Assembly (NCBI RefSeq): GCF_031846275.1
Contig: NZ_JAVRIB010000003.1
Coordinates: 62,001 to 126,000, forward strand
Direction: 5' to 3'
Length of the DNA stretch: 64,000 bases
Source of the DNA: Spectribacter hydrogenoxidans
Lineage (GTDB): Bacteria > Pseudomonadota > Gammaproteobacteria > Nevskiales > Salinisphaeraceae
Shown: positions 1 to 9,412 of the stretch, one piece after another
How positions within the stretch are numbered: the first letter of the stretch is position 1
Layout: each line of letters starts with the position of its first letter
Made by a program: the position numbers and the translations under genes
Notes under the pieces: generated by a model
What the model saw: the letters and a program-made list of their open reading frames with translations, nothing else
What the model was told of the DNA's origin: nothing
The model's database searches: none

Positions 1-128
1 TGTGTCTACCACTAGTGTCGCCCGTCGGCACCAGCCAGGTTTACCGAAAACCGCATTTCGCCCGCCGAACCGTGATTCATGCAGCCACCCGAATCTGTGC
101 AATCTGCGAAATCTGCGAAATCTGCGGA
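1..128. other. intergenic region downstream of carA, no gene seen
   Basis: No coding sequence was recognised. In most proteobacteria carB follows carA within a few tens of bases, but no carB start (which would read leftwards here) is visible in these 128 bases. If carB follows, it lies beyond the window edge, separated from carA by the AATCTGCG repeat at about 90-127. Confidence 0.6.
90..127. repeat. AATCTGCG short-unit repeat (family A)
   Basis: A run of near-identical 8-9 base units of the form AATCTGYG(A) repeated about four times. It matches the arms of the inverted repeat between dapB and dnaJ (3178-3322). It sits just past the carA stop. Only one arm is visible; a second could lie outside the window. 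Confidence 0.7.
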
Positions 129-1241
129 TCATGACTTCGCGGTTTCCATCAGACGAATGAATTTTCCGAATAGCGGCGCGACATCATGCGGCCCGGGGCT
201 GGCCTCGGGGTGGCCCTGGAAGGAGAATGCCGGGGCATCGGCCAGCGCGATGCCCTGCAGGCTGTGGTCAAACAGGGAGCGGTAGCTGGCGCGTACGCCC
301 TCGGGCAGGCTGGCCTCGTCCACCGCGAACCCATGGTTCTGGCTGGAGATCATCACCGCGCCGGTTGCCAGGTCCTGAACGGGATGGTTGGCGCCGTGGT
401 GGCCGAACTTCATCTTCACGGTACGCGCACCGGCGGCCAGGCCCAGGATCTGATGGCCCAGGCAGATGCCGAGGGTGGGAATCCGGCGTTCGATCAGGGT
501 TCGCGCGCTGGCGATGGCGTAGTCGCAGGGGTCCGGATCACCCGGCCCGTTGGAAAGCACCACCCCGTCGATGTCCAACGCGAGTACTTCGTCCACCGGC
601 ATGCGCGGTGGTACCACCGTGACACGGCAGCCGTGATCGACCAGCCGGCGCAGGATGTTGTGCTTCACGCCGTAATCGTAGACGGCGACGTGATGGGCTG
701 CCGCAGGGGCGGTACGGGTCCAGCTCGGTTCCGACCAAGCGTAGGTGCTGGCGGTACCGGCTTCCGCCGCCAGGTCCATACCCTTGAGCCCGGGGAATTC
801 GCGCGCCACGCGCAGCGCCTCGTCGGCGTCCACGTCGCCGGCCATGATGCAGCCGTTCTGGGCGCCCTTCTCCCGCAGCAGTCGGGTCAGACGGCGGGTG
901 TCGATATCGCCGATGGCGACCAGCCCATTCGCTTCCAGGTAGTCGATCAGGCTGCCCTGGCTGCGCCAGTTGCTGGGCGCGCGCGGTACCTCGCGCAGGA
1001 TCAGGCCGGCCGCCTGAACGTTTCCGGATTCGGTGTCGTCGGCATTCACGCCGACGTTCCCGACATGGGGATAGGTCAGGGTCACCATCTGACGACGGTA
1101 CGAGGGATCCGTGAGGATTTCCTGGTAGCCGGTCATCGCGGTATTGAAGACCACCTCACCACTGGAAATGCCTTGTGAACCGATGGCAAGCCCGTGGAAA
1201 AGGCTGCCGTCCGCGAGTGCGAGCAGTGCCGGTGGACGCAA
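129..1241 (-). CDS. carA: carbamoyl-phosphate synthase small subunit
   Basis: Glutamine-hydrolysing subunit of carbamoyl-phosphate synthase; it passes ammonia to CarB for arginine and pyrimidine synthesis in the cytoplasm. The 370 aa match the family length. The N-terminal half has the CPSase small-chain domain (TGYQEILTDPSY near 37-48, TRRLTRLLREKG near 115-126). The C-terminal class I amidotransferase domain shows nucleophile Cys260 in GICLGHQ and the His344/Glu346 pair in GHPEAS. The start is TTG with a good ribosome site (GGGAG, about 6 bases upstream). A sigma-70-like promoter with a perfect TATAAT lies just upstream, so it can be transcribed separately from dapB. The partner carB is not in the window. 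Confidence 0.97.
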   Translation of the reverse strand: MRPPALLALADGSLFHGLAIGSQGISSGEVVFNTAMTGYQEILTDPSYRRQMVTLTYPHVGNVGVNADDTESGNVQAAGLILREVPRAPSNWRSQGSLIDYLEANGLVAIGDIDTRRLTRLLREKGAQNGCIMAGDVDADEALRVAREFPGLKGMDLAAEAGTASTYAWSEPSWTRTAPAAAHHVAVYDYGVKHNILRRLVDHGCRVTVVPPRMPVDEVLALDIDGVVLSNGPGDPDPCDYAIASARTLIERRIPTLGICLGHQILGLAAGARTVKMKFGHHGANHPVQDLATGAVMISSQNHGFAVDEASLPEGVRASYRSLFDHSLQGIALADAPAFSFQGHPEASPGPHDVAPLFGKFIRLMETAKS

Positions 1242-1312
1242 GCAGATCTCCCGATGGCGCTTCAGGGGACTCGCGGATCGGGCCGGTGACGGCCTCGGGG
1301 CGAGCGGCGAGG

Positions 1313-1341
1313 ATTATAGCGGGCGAGCCGGCCAGCGTCTA
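1313..1341 (-). promoter_or_regulatory. sigma-70-type promoter of carA
   Basis: Reading leftwards: TAGACG at 1341-1336 (4 of 6 to TTGACA), a 17-base spacer, then a perfect TATAAT at 1318-1313. The predicted start is about 65 bases before the carA TTG. It lies between the end of the hydrolase gene and carA, so carA need not depend on upstream read-through. Confidence 0.65.
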
Positions 1342-1366
1342 ACTGTCTGCCGGATAGCGCCCGGAA

Positions 1367-2275
1367 TCAGGGCTGCAGACAGAGGCCGTCCTCGGCGACC
1401 AGGGTCGCGCCGTCGTAGTGTTCGGCGATGGCGGCGCGACTGGCCGCCAGGTGATCGAGGCTGCGCCGCATCAGATGGGACAACACCAGCTTGCTGACGC
1501 CGGCATCGCGGGCGAGTTCGCCGATGGCCGACGGCGTGGCGTGAAGATTACGCGCCACCCGGCCGGCGTTCTCGGGGATGGCGTGGTGCATCACCAGCAG
1601 GTCGGCGCCCTCGATCATCGCCGCGAATGCGGGGTTGTCGCTGTTCTGGTCGCCGCTGAAGGCAATCGTGCGATCACCGACGCTCACCCGATACCCGAGC
1701 GCCGGTACCGGCCCGTGCGTGACGCCGATCGCGTCCACCCGCAGGCGGTCGTTCTTCCACACCGTCCGGGGCTCGCGCCGATCGTGATCGACTTCGATCC
1801 GCTCCAGCGGAAACAGCCGGCCGCCGTCGTCCTCGAGATAGGCCGAGAGGTAGCGGTAGGCCCCGTCGGTGTCGTCCAGCAGGCTTTGCGTGAACGCCCG
1901 AAGGCCCGGAAACCCGTCGTTGCCGTCGGGGCCGATCAGTGCCAGTGCCCGCCCGCGCTCGCTGAATGAGGCGGTCTTGAGGTAGGCCGGCAGATCATTG
2001 CTGTGATCGGTATGCAGATGGGTCAGCGCGATGGCATCGAGATCATCCATGCTCGCCCCGGCCAGACCGAACTGGCGGGCGGTGCCGCTGCCGGCATCCA
2101 CCAGCAGGCGGGCTCGGCCCTCGATCCAGACCAGATAACCGCTGGAAGCCCGGCCGTCGTCGGCAATCGGCCCGCCGGAGCCCAGCACCTGCACCGCCAC
2201 GGGCCCGGGACAGACCGCCGCCGCGGTGCCCGACAGGGTCAGCGCCAGCAGAATAGCGACGAATCGCATGGGCAT
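1367..2275 (-). CDS. exported metallo-beta-lactamase-fold hydrolase
   Basis: A 302 aa protein of the MBL-fold hydrolase superfamily (RNase Z/arylsulfatase-like branch). Residues 1-20 form a cleavable signal peptide ending in TAAA, so it is probably periplasmic. The metal-binding signature THLHTDH (about 85-91) is followed by further ligand candidates in VTHGPVP, FSGDQ and LSHL. The substrate cannot be read from sequence. The ATG at 2275 was chosen over a GTG 30 bases upstream because it has a strong GGGGAGG site 8 bases before it and begins directly with the signal peptide. It sits between dapB and carA, genes that are usually adjacent, and so looks like an insertion into that operon. Confidence 0.8.
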   Translation of the reverse strand: MPMRFVAILLALTLSGTAAAVCPGPVAVQVLGSGGPIADDGRASSGYLVWIEGRARLLVDAGSGTARQFGLAGASMDDLDAIALTHLHTDHSNDLPAYLKTASFSERGRALALIGPDGNDGFPGLRAFTQSLLDDTDGAYRYLSAYLEDDGGRLFPLERIEVDHDRREPRTVWKNDRLRVDAIGVTHGPVPALGYRVSVGDRTIAFSGDQNSDNPAFAAMIEGADLLVMHHAIPENAGRVARNLHATPSAIGELARDAGVSKLVLSHLMRRSLDHLAASRAAIAEHYDGATLVAEDGLCLQP

Positions 2276-2332
2276 GGTGATGGCCTCCCCTTTTCCGACT
2301 TTCACCGATAGCAGACCGGATACCGGCCCGAT

Positions 2333-3142
2333 CTATCTCAGACCGAGCACATCCGGCATGTCGTAGCGACCCGGTGCGCGGCCCGCCACCCAGGCGGCTG
2401 CCCGCATCGCCCCGCTGGCAAAGGTGGTCCGGCTGGAGGCCTTGTGGCTGATTTCCAGGCGCTCGCCGTCGCCGGCGAACAGCACCGTGTGCTCGCCCAC
2501 GATGTCGCCGGCGCGGATGGTCTCGAAACCGATGGTCTTGCGATCCCGTTCACCGGTATGACCCTCGCGGCCGTACACCGCACAGTCATCAAGATTCCGA
2601 CCCAGCGCACCGGCAACCACTTCGCCCATCTTCAGCGCGGTGCCGGAGGGGGCATCGACCTTGTGGCGGTGATGGGCCTCGATGATCTCGATGTCGACCG
2701 TATCGCCCAGCGCGCGGGCGGCCATCTCGAGCAGCTTCAGGGTCAGATTGACCCCGGCACTCATGTTCGGGGCGAATACCAGCGGGATGTCGCCAGCGGC
2801 GGCGTCGATCTCGGCGATCTGGGCCTCGTCGAAGCCGGTGGTGCCGATCACCATCGCCGCCCCCATGGCACGACAATCCGCCAGCGCGACCAGCGACGGC
2901 TCGGGCCGGGTGAAATCCACCAGCACGTCGAAGGCATGATCACGCCGGGTATCGGCCGCGGCAATCGCCACGTCCAGCGCCTGCTCGCCCGCCAGACTCC
3001 CGGCATCGGTCCCGATGAACGGCGAATCCGCCGCCTCGAACGCCGCGCTCAGGCTCAGCCCGTCGGCCGCCACACAGGCGCTCACCAGATTGCGACCCAT
3101 GCGGCCGCCGGCGCCATTGATCGCGACTTTAATGTGACTCAT
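2333..3142 (-). CDS. dapB: 4-hydroxy-tetrahydrodipicolinate reductase
   Basis: NAD(P)H-dependent reductase of the lysine/diaminopimelate pathway. The 269 aa match the family. The N-terminal Rossmann motif is GAGGRMGR (about 10-17). The catalytic and substrate segment is EAHHRHKVDAPSGTAL (155-170), with His157 and Lys161 equivalent to E. coli His159 and Lys163. It follows dnaJ after a repeat-filled gap; the dnaJ-dapB-carA order is common in Gammaproteobacteria. Confidence 0.97.
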   Translation of the reverse strand: MSHIKVAINGAGGRMGRNLVSACVAADGLSLSAAFEAADSPFIGTDAGSLAGEQALDVAIAAADTRRDHAFDVLVDFTRPEPSLVALADCRAMGAAMVIGTTGFDEAQIAEIDAAAGDIPLVFAPNMSAGVNLTLKLLEMAARALGDTVDIEIIEAHHRHKVDAPSGTALKMGEVVAGALGRNLDDCAVYGREGHTGERDRKTIGFETIRAGDIVGEHTVLFAGDGERLEISHKASSRTTFASGAMRAAAWVAGRAPGRYDMPDVLGLR

Positions 3143-3335
3143 TCGGGCATTCCGGGCAGGTAAATGGGGAAGACAGGAACCGCAGATTGCGCAGATTTAC
3201 ACAGATTTCTGATTGCGTCAGTGGCAGTCGCCACGCCCCGGCAACCGGGGGCGGAAGCGACAGGGGTCACGTTCAGGCATTTCCAGCCATCCAATCTGCG
3301 TCCATCTGCGCAATCTGCGGTTACCTGTTCGTCTT
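3143..3335. repeat. inverted repeat with AATCTGCG units (family A) between dnaJ and dapB
   Basis: A perfect 19-base inverted repeat is formed by 3178-3196 and 3304-3322 around a non-coding core of about 107 bases. Each arm is extended inward by further degenerate CRCAGATT units (to about 3206 on the left and from about 3292 on the right). No gene is visible in this gap. The unit matches the repeat at 90-127. Confidence 0.75.
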
Positions 3336-4460
3336 CTACCCCAGGTGCTCCTCGAAGAAGCGCTTGGCCTTGTCCAGCCAGGAGCTGGATTCCGGGTTGT
3401 GGCGGGAGCCGCCCTTGTCGAGACTGGCGGCCAGCTCCTCCATCAGCTCCTTCTGGTGCTTGGTGAGGTTCACCGGCGTTTCCACCGCCACCTTGCACAA
3501 CAGGTCGCCCGGGGCCGAGGCCCGCACCGACTTCACGCCCTTGCTCTTGAGCCGGAATACCCGGCCGCTCTGGGTTTCGGGCGGAATCCGCAGGCTGACC
3601 TTGCCCGCCAGCGTCGGTACGTCGATTTCGCCGCCCAGCGCCGCGGTAACCATGTTCAGCGGGACGGTACAACGCAGGTCGTTGCCGTCGCGGGTGAACA
3701 GATCATGCGGTTTGACGTTGATCTGCACGTAAAGATCGCCCGGCGGGCCACCCATGTCGCCGGGCTCGCCCTCGCCGGACAGGCGGATGCGATCGCCGTT
3801 GTCCACGCCCGGCGGCACCTTCACGGACAGATTCTTCTGGCTCTGGGTGCGCCCTTCCCCGCGGCAGCGCATGCAGGGGTTGTTGATCACCGTGCCGCGG
3901 CCGCGGCAATCCGGGCAGGGCTGCTGAATCGACAGGAAGCCCTGCTGCAGCCGCACCTGACCCACACCGCCACAGGTGCCGCAGCGCAGCTTGTCGGAGC
4001 CGGGTTCCGCCCCGTCCCCGTCGCAATGCTCGCACTCTTCTAGGGTGGGAATGCGGATCTTGACCTCGTCGCCGGCCACGGCGGTTTCCAGATCCAGACT
4101 GAGGTCATAGCGCAGATCGGCACCACGCGCCGCGCGCGACCGGCCGCCGCCCATGCCGCCGCCGAAGATGTCGGAAAAGATATCGCCGAAGATGTCGCCG
4201 AAGCCGCCGCCGGCACCGCCGCCCCCGGCCGCGCCGCCCAGGCCGGCGTGGCCGAACTGGTCATAGGCCTGACGCTTACTGGCATCCGAGAGCACTTCGT
4301 AGGCTTCGGAAGCCTCCTTGAACCGGGCTTCGGCTTCCGCGTCATCCGGATTGCGATCCGGGTGATTCTTCATCGCCAGCCGGCGATAGGCCTTCTTGAT
4401 GTCGGCTTCGGAAGCATCCCGGGAGACCCCGAGAACCTCGTAGTAGTCGCGTTTGCTCAT
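3336..4460 (-). CDS. dnaJ: chaperone protein DnaJ
   Basis: Hsp40 co-chaperone that delivers clients to DnaK and stimulates its ATPase. The 374 aa are full length. The J domain spans 1-70 with HPD at 33-35. A Gly/Phe-rich linker (about 75-115) follows, then four zinc-finger CxxCxGxG repeats (CEHCDGDG, CGTCGGVG, CPDCRGRG, CMRCRGEG) and the C-terminal substrate-binding domain. It is the last gene of the hrcA-grpE-dnaK-dnaJ heat-shock cluster, 169 bases after dnaK with a strong hairpin between them. Confidence 0.98.
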   Translation of the reverse strand: MSKRDYYEVLGVSRDASEADIKKAYRRLAMKNHPDRNPDDAEAEARFKEASEAYEVLSDASKRQAYDQFGHAGLGGAAGGGGAGGGFGDIFGDIFSDIFGGGMGGGRSRAARGADLRYDLSLDLETAVAGDEVKIRIPTLEECEHCDGDGAEPGSDKLRCGTCGGVGQVRLQQGFLSIQQPCPDCRGRGTVINNPCMRCRGEGRTQSQKNLSVKVPPGVDNGDRIRLSGEGEPGDMGGPPGDLYVQINVKPHDLFTRDGNDLRCTVPLNMVTAALGGEIDVPTLAGKVSLRIPPETQSGRVFRLKSKGVKSVRASAPGDLLCKVAVETPVNLTKHQKELMEELAASLDKGGSRHNPESSSWLDKAKRFFEEHLG

Positions 4461-4505
4461 TGTCGGGCCGTGGTCGGTAATGGGTTGCGGATTCGTAACA
4501 ACGAA

Positions 4506-4531
4506 GTCGGCAGCCGTTGCCGGCTGCCGAC
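4506..4531 (-). terminator. hairpin between dnaK and dnaJ
   Basis: A perfect 10-base stem (GTCGGCAGCC with GGCTGCCGAC) around a 6-base loop in the dnaK-dnaJ gap. No clear U-tract follows in the leftward direction, so it may be an attenuator or mRNA-stabilising element that sets dnaK:dnaJ ratio and not a full terminator. Confidence 0.45.
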
Positions 4532-4629
4532 TCGATCCGGGCTATCCGCCCGGAGGGCACCGATTCGCGGTTTGCCCCGACCACCCGGGATGCGGGCGAC
4601 CGGTGGGCAATCGCGAATCCCGAATCACA

Positions 4630-6573
<1,944 letters not shown>

Positions 6574-6633
6574 GATGTCTACCTGTTTGATCCGTTATGA
6601 GTCGAATGGCGCAAATTGCTGATTAACCGCAAT

Positions 6634-6660
6634 GGTTGGGGCCGCGGCGGGCTTTTCAAG
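6634..6660 (-). promoter_or_regulatory. sigma-32-like heat-shock promoter of dnaK
   Basis: Read on the minus strand: CTTGAAA (6660-6654), 12 bases, CCCCAACC (6641-6634). The first element is a perfect match to the known sigma-32 -35 box CTTGAAA; the second shares the CCCC core of CCCCATnT. It overlaps the last codons of grpE and has the same spacing as the promoter before grpE. Confidence 0.6.
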
Positions 6661-7249
6661 CGCCCTGCCCGGCATCCTCGTCGGCGGCCTTGCTGACCAC
6701 CACCATCGCCGGCCGCAGCACCCGGCCGTTGAGCAGGTAACCGCGCTGGACCACCTGCACCACGGTGTTGGGTGACACATCACTGGTCGGCTGGGTGGAA
6801 ATGGCTTCGTGGAAATCGGGATCGAAGGCCTCCCCGTCCGGATTCACCGCCTCGACGCCGAACTTCTCCATCGCCTGCGCCAGCATGCGACGGGTGAGCT
6901 CCATGCCCTCGTGCAGCTTGGTCGCATCGGCGCCGTCGTCCTCGGCCGCCGACAGGCCCATCTCCAGACTGTCGCGCACGCCGAGCAACTCGCCGGCGAA
7001 GCGCTCCAGCGCGAACTTGTGTGCATTGGCCACGTCGCGTTCGGCCCGCTTGCGCACGTTTTCCAGCTCGGCATGGGCGCGCAGGGCCTGTTCCCGGCAA
7101 CGCTCGGCTTCCTCGCGGAGTTCGTGCAGGGTCGCATCGTCGTCTGCCGGCTCCTGGCCGGCGTCAGCGGCCTGCTCGTTTTCCGGTGGCGTCGGCTGTG
7201 CCGGCTCGTCGTCCGGCTGCGGGCCGGACTGGCGTTGCTGTTCGCTCAT
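6656..7249 (-). CDS. grpE: nucleotide exchange factor GrpE
   Basis: Releases ADP from DnaK and so sets the chaperone cycle. The 197 aa match the family. An acidic, disordered N-terminus (about 1-40) precedes the long dimerising coiled coil (ELREEAERCREQALRAHAEL onward) and the C-terminal beta domain carrying NPDGEAFDPDFHEAIS and VVQRGYLLNGRVLRPAMV. It is transcribed from the sigma-32-type promoter at the hrcA stop codon and precedes dnaK. Confidence 0.97.
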   Translation of the reverse strand: MSEQQRQSGPQPDDEPAQPTPPENEQAADAGQEPADDDATLHELREEAERCREQALRAHAELENVRKRAERDVANAHKFALERFAGELLGVRDSLEMGLSAAEDDGADATKLHEGMELTRRMLAQAMEKFGVEAVNPDGEAFDPDFHEAISTQPTSDVSPNTVVQVVQRGYLLNGRVLRPAMVVVSKAADEDAGQGA

Positions 7250-7311
7250 GCTGCTCCTAGCGCCTTGGATGGTGGATTGGGCGGGCGGTGTGTCGCCCGT
7301 TACCCGGCGCT

Positions 7312-7339
7312 AGATAGGGGTCAGTTGGCTCTTTTCAAG
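7312..7339 (-). promoter_or_regulatory. sigma-32 heat-shock promoter of grpE-dnaK-dnaJ
   Basis: Minus strand: CTTGAAA (7339-7333), 12-base spacer, CCCCTATCT (7320-7312), very close to the established sigma-32 consensus CTTGAAA-N11-16-CCCCATnT. The elements straddle the hrcA stop codon, and the predicted transcript begins about 55 bases before grpE. This suggests heat induction by RpoH in addition to any HrcA control. Confidence 0.75.
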
Positions 7340-8379
7340 GCCGTGCCCAGCAGGCTGGCCGTGGCGTCCACCAGCGGGATGATGCGGTTGTAGGCCATGC
7401 GGGTGGGGCCGATCACCCCCAGCGTGCCCACCACGTCGCCGTCCACGGTGTAGGCCGCCGACACCACGCTGCACTCATCCAACACCCGATAGCCGGATTC
7501 GTCACCGATGAAAATCCGCACGCCGTCCGCCGACAGGCAGTCATCAAACAACGACAGCAGATCCCTCTTGCGTTCGAAGGCGTCGAACAGCCGCCGCAAC
7601 CGATCGACCTCGGCGAATTCCGGGAAGCCCATGAGATTGCTTTCCCCGGCCATCCGGTAGTCACCACGATCGGCGGTGCTGCCGCCGAAGGCACTCTGCG
7701 CGATGTTCAGGGCATTGAGCAGGCCCTGGTTCACGTCATCCTGGGCTTCGTGCATGTCCCGCATCAGGGCCCGGCGGATCTGCAGCAGCGGCTTGCCGGC
7801 ATAGCGTTCATTGAGAATCGCCGCCGCCCGTTCGAGCTCGCGGCGCGAGTAGTCGCGTTCAGTCTGCAGGATGCGGTTCTGTACCTCGCGCTGGTTTATA
7901 ACCAGAATCGCCAGCACCCGCCGGTCCGACAGCGGGAGGAATTCGATCTGCCGCAGGCTGGCGGTATCCGTGCGCGGCACGGTAACGATGCCGGTCATGT
8001 CCGACAGCGACGACAGCAGGCGCGAGGCCGATGCCAGCACGTCGTCGCCGTCACGGACATGGGCGCGCAACTGCTGCTCGATGTCGTCGAGTTCGCGCTC
8101 GGCCAGCGGCTCGGGCGCCAGCAGGGCATCCACGAACAGCCGGTATCCGCGCACGGTGGGAATGCGGCCGGCCGACGTGTGCGGCGAGGCCACGAAGCCC
8201 ATTTCCTCGAGATCGGCCATCACGTTGCGCACCGTGGCCGCGCTGACCTGCAGGCCGGAGGAGCGCGCCAGCACCCGGGACCCCACCGGCTGACCGTCGT
8301 GGATGTAGCGTTCGACCAGCGTCTTGAGCAGTGCCCGGGCGCGGTCGTCCAGCTGGTCGTGTTCCGTTTCGCCGGTCAT
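7321..8379 (-). CDS. hrcA: heat-inducible transcription repressor HrcA
   Basis: Winged-helix repressor that normally binds CIRCE operators (TTAGCACTC-N9-GAGTGCTAA) of groE and dnaK operons, with activity tuned by GroEL. The DNA-binding region is at the N-terminus (GSRVLARSSGLQVSAATVR) and MADLEEMGFVASPHTSAGRIPT is the family hallmark; a GAF-like domain follows. The ATG at 8379 (352 aa) is preferred over a TTG nine codons upstream because family members begin just before this helix. No CIRCE element is visible near hrcA, grpE or dnaK, so its targets are probably elsewhere (e.g. groESL). Confidence 0.95.
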   Translation of the reverse strand: MTGETEHDQLDDRARALLKTLVERYIHDGQPVGSRVLARSSGLQVSAATVRNVMADLEEMGFVASPHTSAGRIPTVRGYRLFVDALLAPEPLAERELDDIEQQLRAHVRDGDDVLASASRLLSSLSDMTGIVTVPRTDTASLRQIEFLPLSDRRVLAILVINQREVQNRILQTERDYSRRELERAAAILNERYAGKPLLQIRRALMRDMHEAQDDVNQGLLNALNIAQSAFGGSTADRGDYRMAGESNLMGFPEFAEVDRLRRLFDAFERKRDLLSLFDDCLSADGVRIFIGDESGYRVLDECSVVSAAYTVDGDVVGTLGVIGPTRMAYNRIIPLVDATASLLGTALKRAN

Positions 8380-8500
8380 GCAGGCAGAATGCGCTCCGGA
8401 TATCAATCGGGTCAGGCGGGCACGACTGGAGACTGCAGCTGCCCCCGTGGGCTGTCAAGGCACGCGGCCGGTCAGTCCGGTCCGCCGCCGAGGAAACTGC

Positions 8501-9403
8501 ATGGCGCAACCATTTCCAGTCATCGGCATAGTCGGCAAGCGCGGTGACCCAGGCGTTGCCGACACCGTGCGGCGGGTTGCGCAGGCGATCCGCGACCGCG
8601 ACCGCCAGGTGGTGGTGGATGCCGCCACGGCCCATCACCTGCCCGACTGGTCCGGGGACGTGGTCGACCGCCATGCCATCGGCGAGGCCTGCGACCTGGT
8701 GATGGTGGTGGGCGGCGACGGCACCCTGCTCGACGCCGGCCGTGCAGTGGCACTGCACGACACGCCGCTGCTGGGCATCAATCTCGGCCGGCTGGGATTT
8801 CTGGTCGATATCCTGCCGGACCAGATGGAACGCACCCTGGACAAGGTGCTGGCCGGCGATTTCGTCCGGGATCGCCGGTTGCTGCTCACCGCGCGGGTCG
8901 AACATACCGACGGTTCGTGCGCCGGTCCGTTCCTTGCGCTCAACGACGTGGTCATCCGCAACGCCGAGTTCGCCCGGGTGCTGGAGTTCGACACCTTCAT
9001 GGACGGCAGCTTCATCAGCCGCCACCGCGCGGATGGCCTGATCGTCGCTACCCCGACCGGCTCCACCGCCTACGCCCTGTCCGGGGGCGGGCCGGTGCTG
9101 CATCCCGGCCTGAACGCCCTGGCGCTGGTGCCGATCTGCCCGCACACCCTGTCCGACCGGCCGCTGGTGATCGACGGCCGGCACGAGGTCGGCATCGTGA
9201 TCGGCGCCACCAACCGCTCCCAGGCCCTGTTCACCGTAGACGGTCAGGAAAGCGAAACGCTGGTGCCCGGCGACCGGGTGACGGTGGCGCGGGCCGACCG
9301 CGAGCTCACCCTGATCCACCCCCCCGGCTACGACTATTACAATATTCTGCGAAACAAGCTGCAATGGGGCCGCGGCCAGCGCGATCCCCTGACCGGCCAC
9401 TGA
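8501..9403 (+). CDS. nadK: NAD kinase
   Basis: Phosphorylates NAD+ to NADP+ in the cytoplasm. The 300 aa match bacterial NadK. The GGDGT motif at 71-75 contains the catalytic Asp73; LALNDVVI and PTGSTAYALSGGGP form the NAD site. The ATG at 8501 follows a GAGG site 8 bases upstream; the frame stays open further upstream but opposite hrcA. It diverges from hrcA and is followed 9 bases later by recN, the usual nadK-recN pair. Confidence 0.97.
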   Translation: MAQPFPVIGIVGKRGDPGVADTVRRVAQAIRDRDRQVVVDAATAHHLPDWSGDVVDRHAIGEACDLVMVVGGDGTLLDAGRAVALHDTPLLGINLGRLGFLVDILPDQMERTLDKVLAGDFVRDRRLLLTARVEHTDGSCAGPFLALNDVVIRNAEFARVLEFDTFMDGSFISRHRADGLIVATPTGSTAYALSGGGPVLHPGLNALALVPICPHTLSDRPLVIDGRHEVGIVIGATNRSQALFTVDGQESETLVPGDRVTVARADRELTLIHPPGYDYYNILRNKLQWGRGQRDPLTGH

Positions 9404-9412
9404 CCCGCGACC

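Noticed and set aside
90..127. Short tandem units considered as a CRISPR array
   Set aside because: Units are only 8-9 bases with no spacers of regular length and no cas genes.
7250..8500. CIRCE operator searched around hrcA, grpE and dnaK
   Set aside because: No TTAGCACTC-N9-GAGTGCTAA or close variant was seen in the intergenic stretches.
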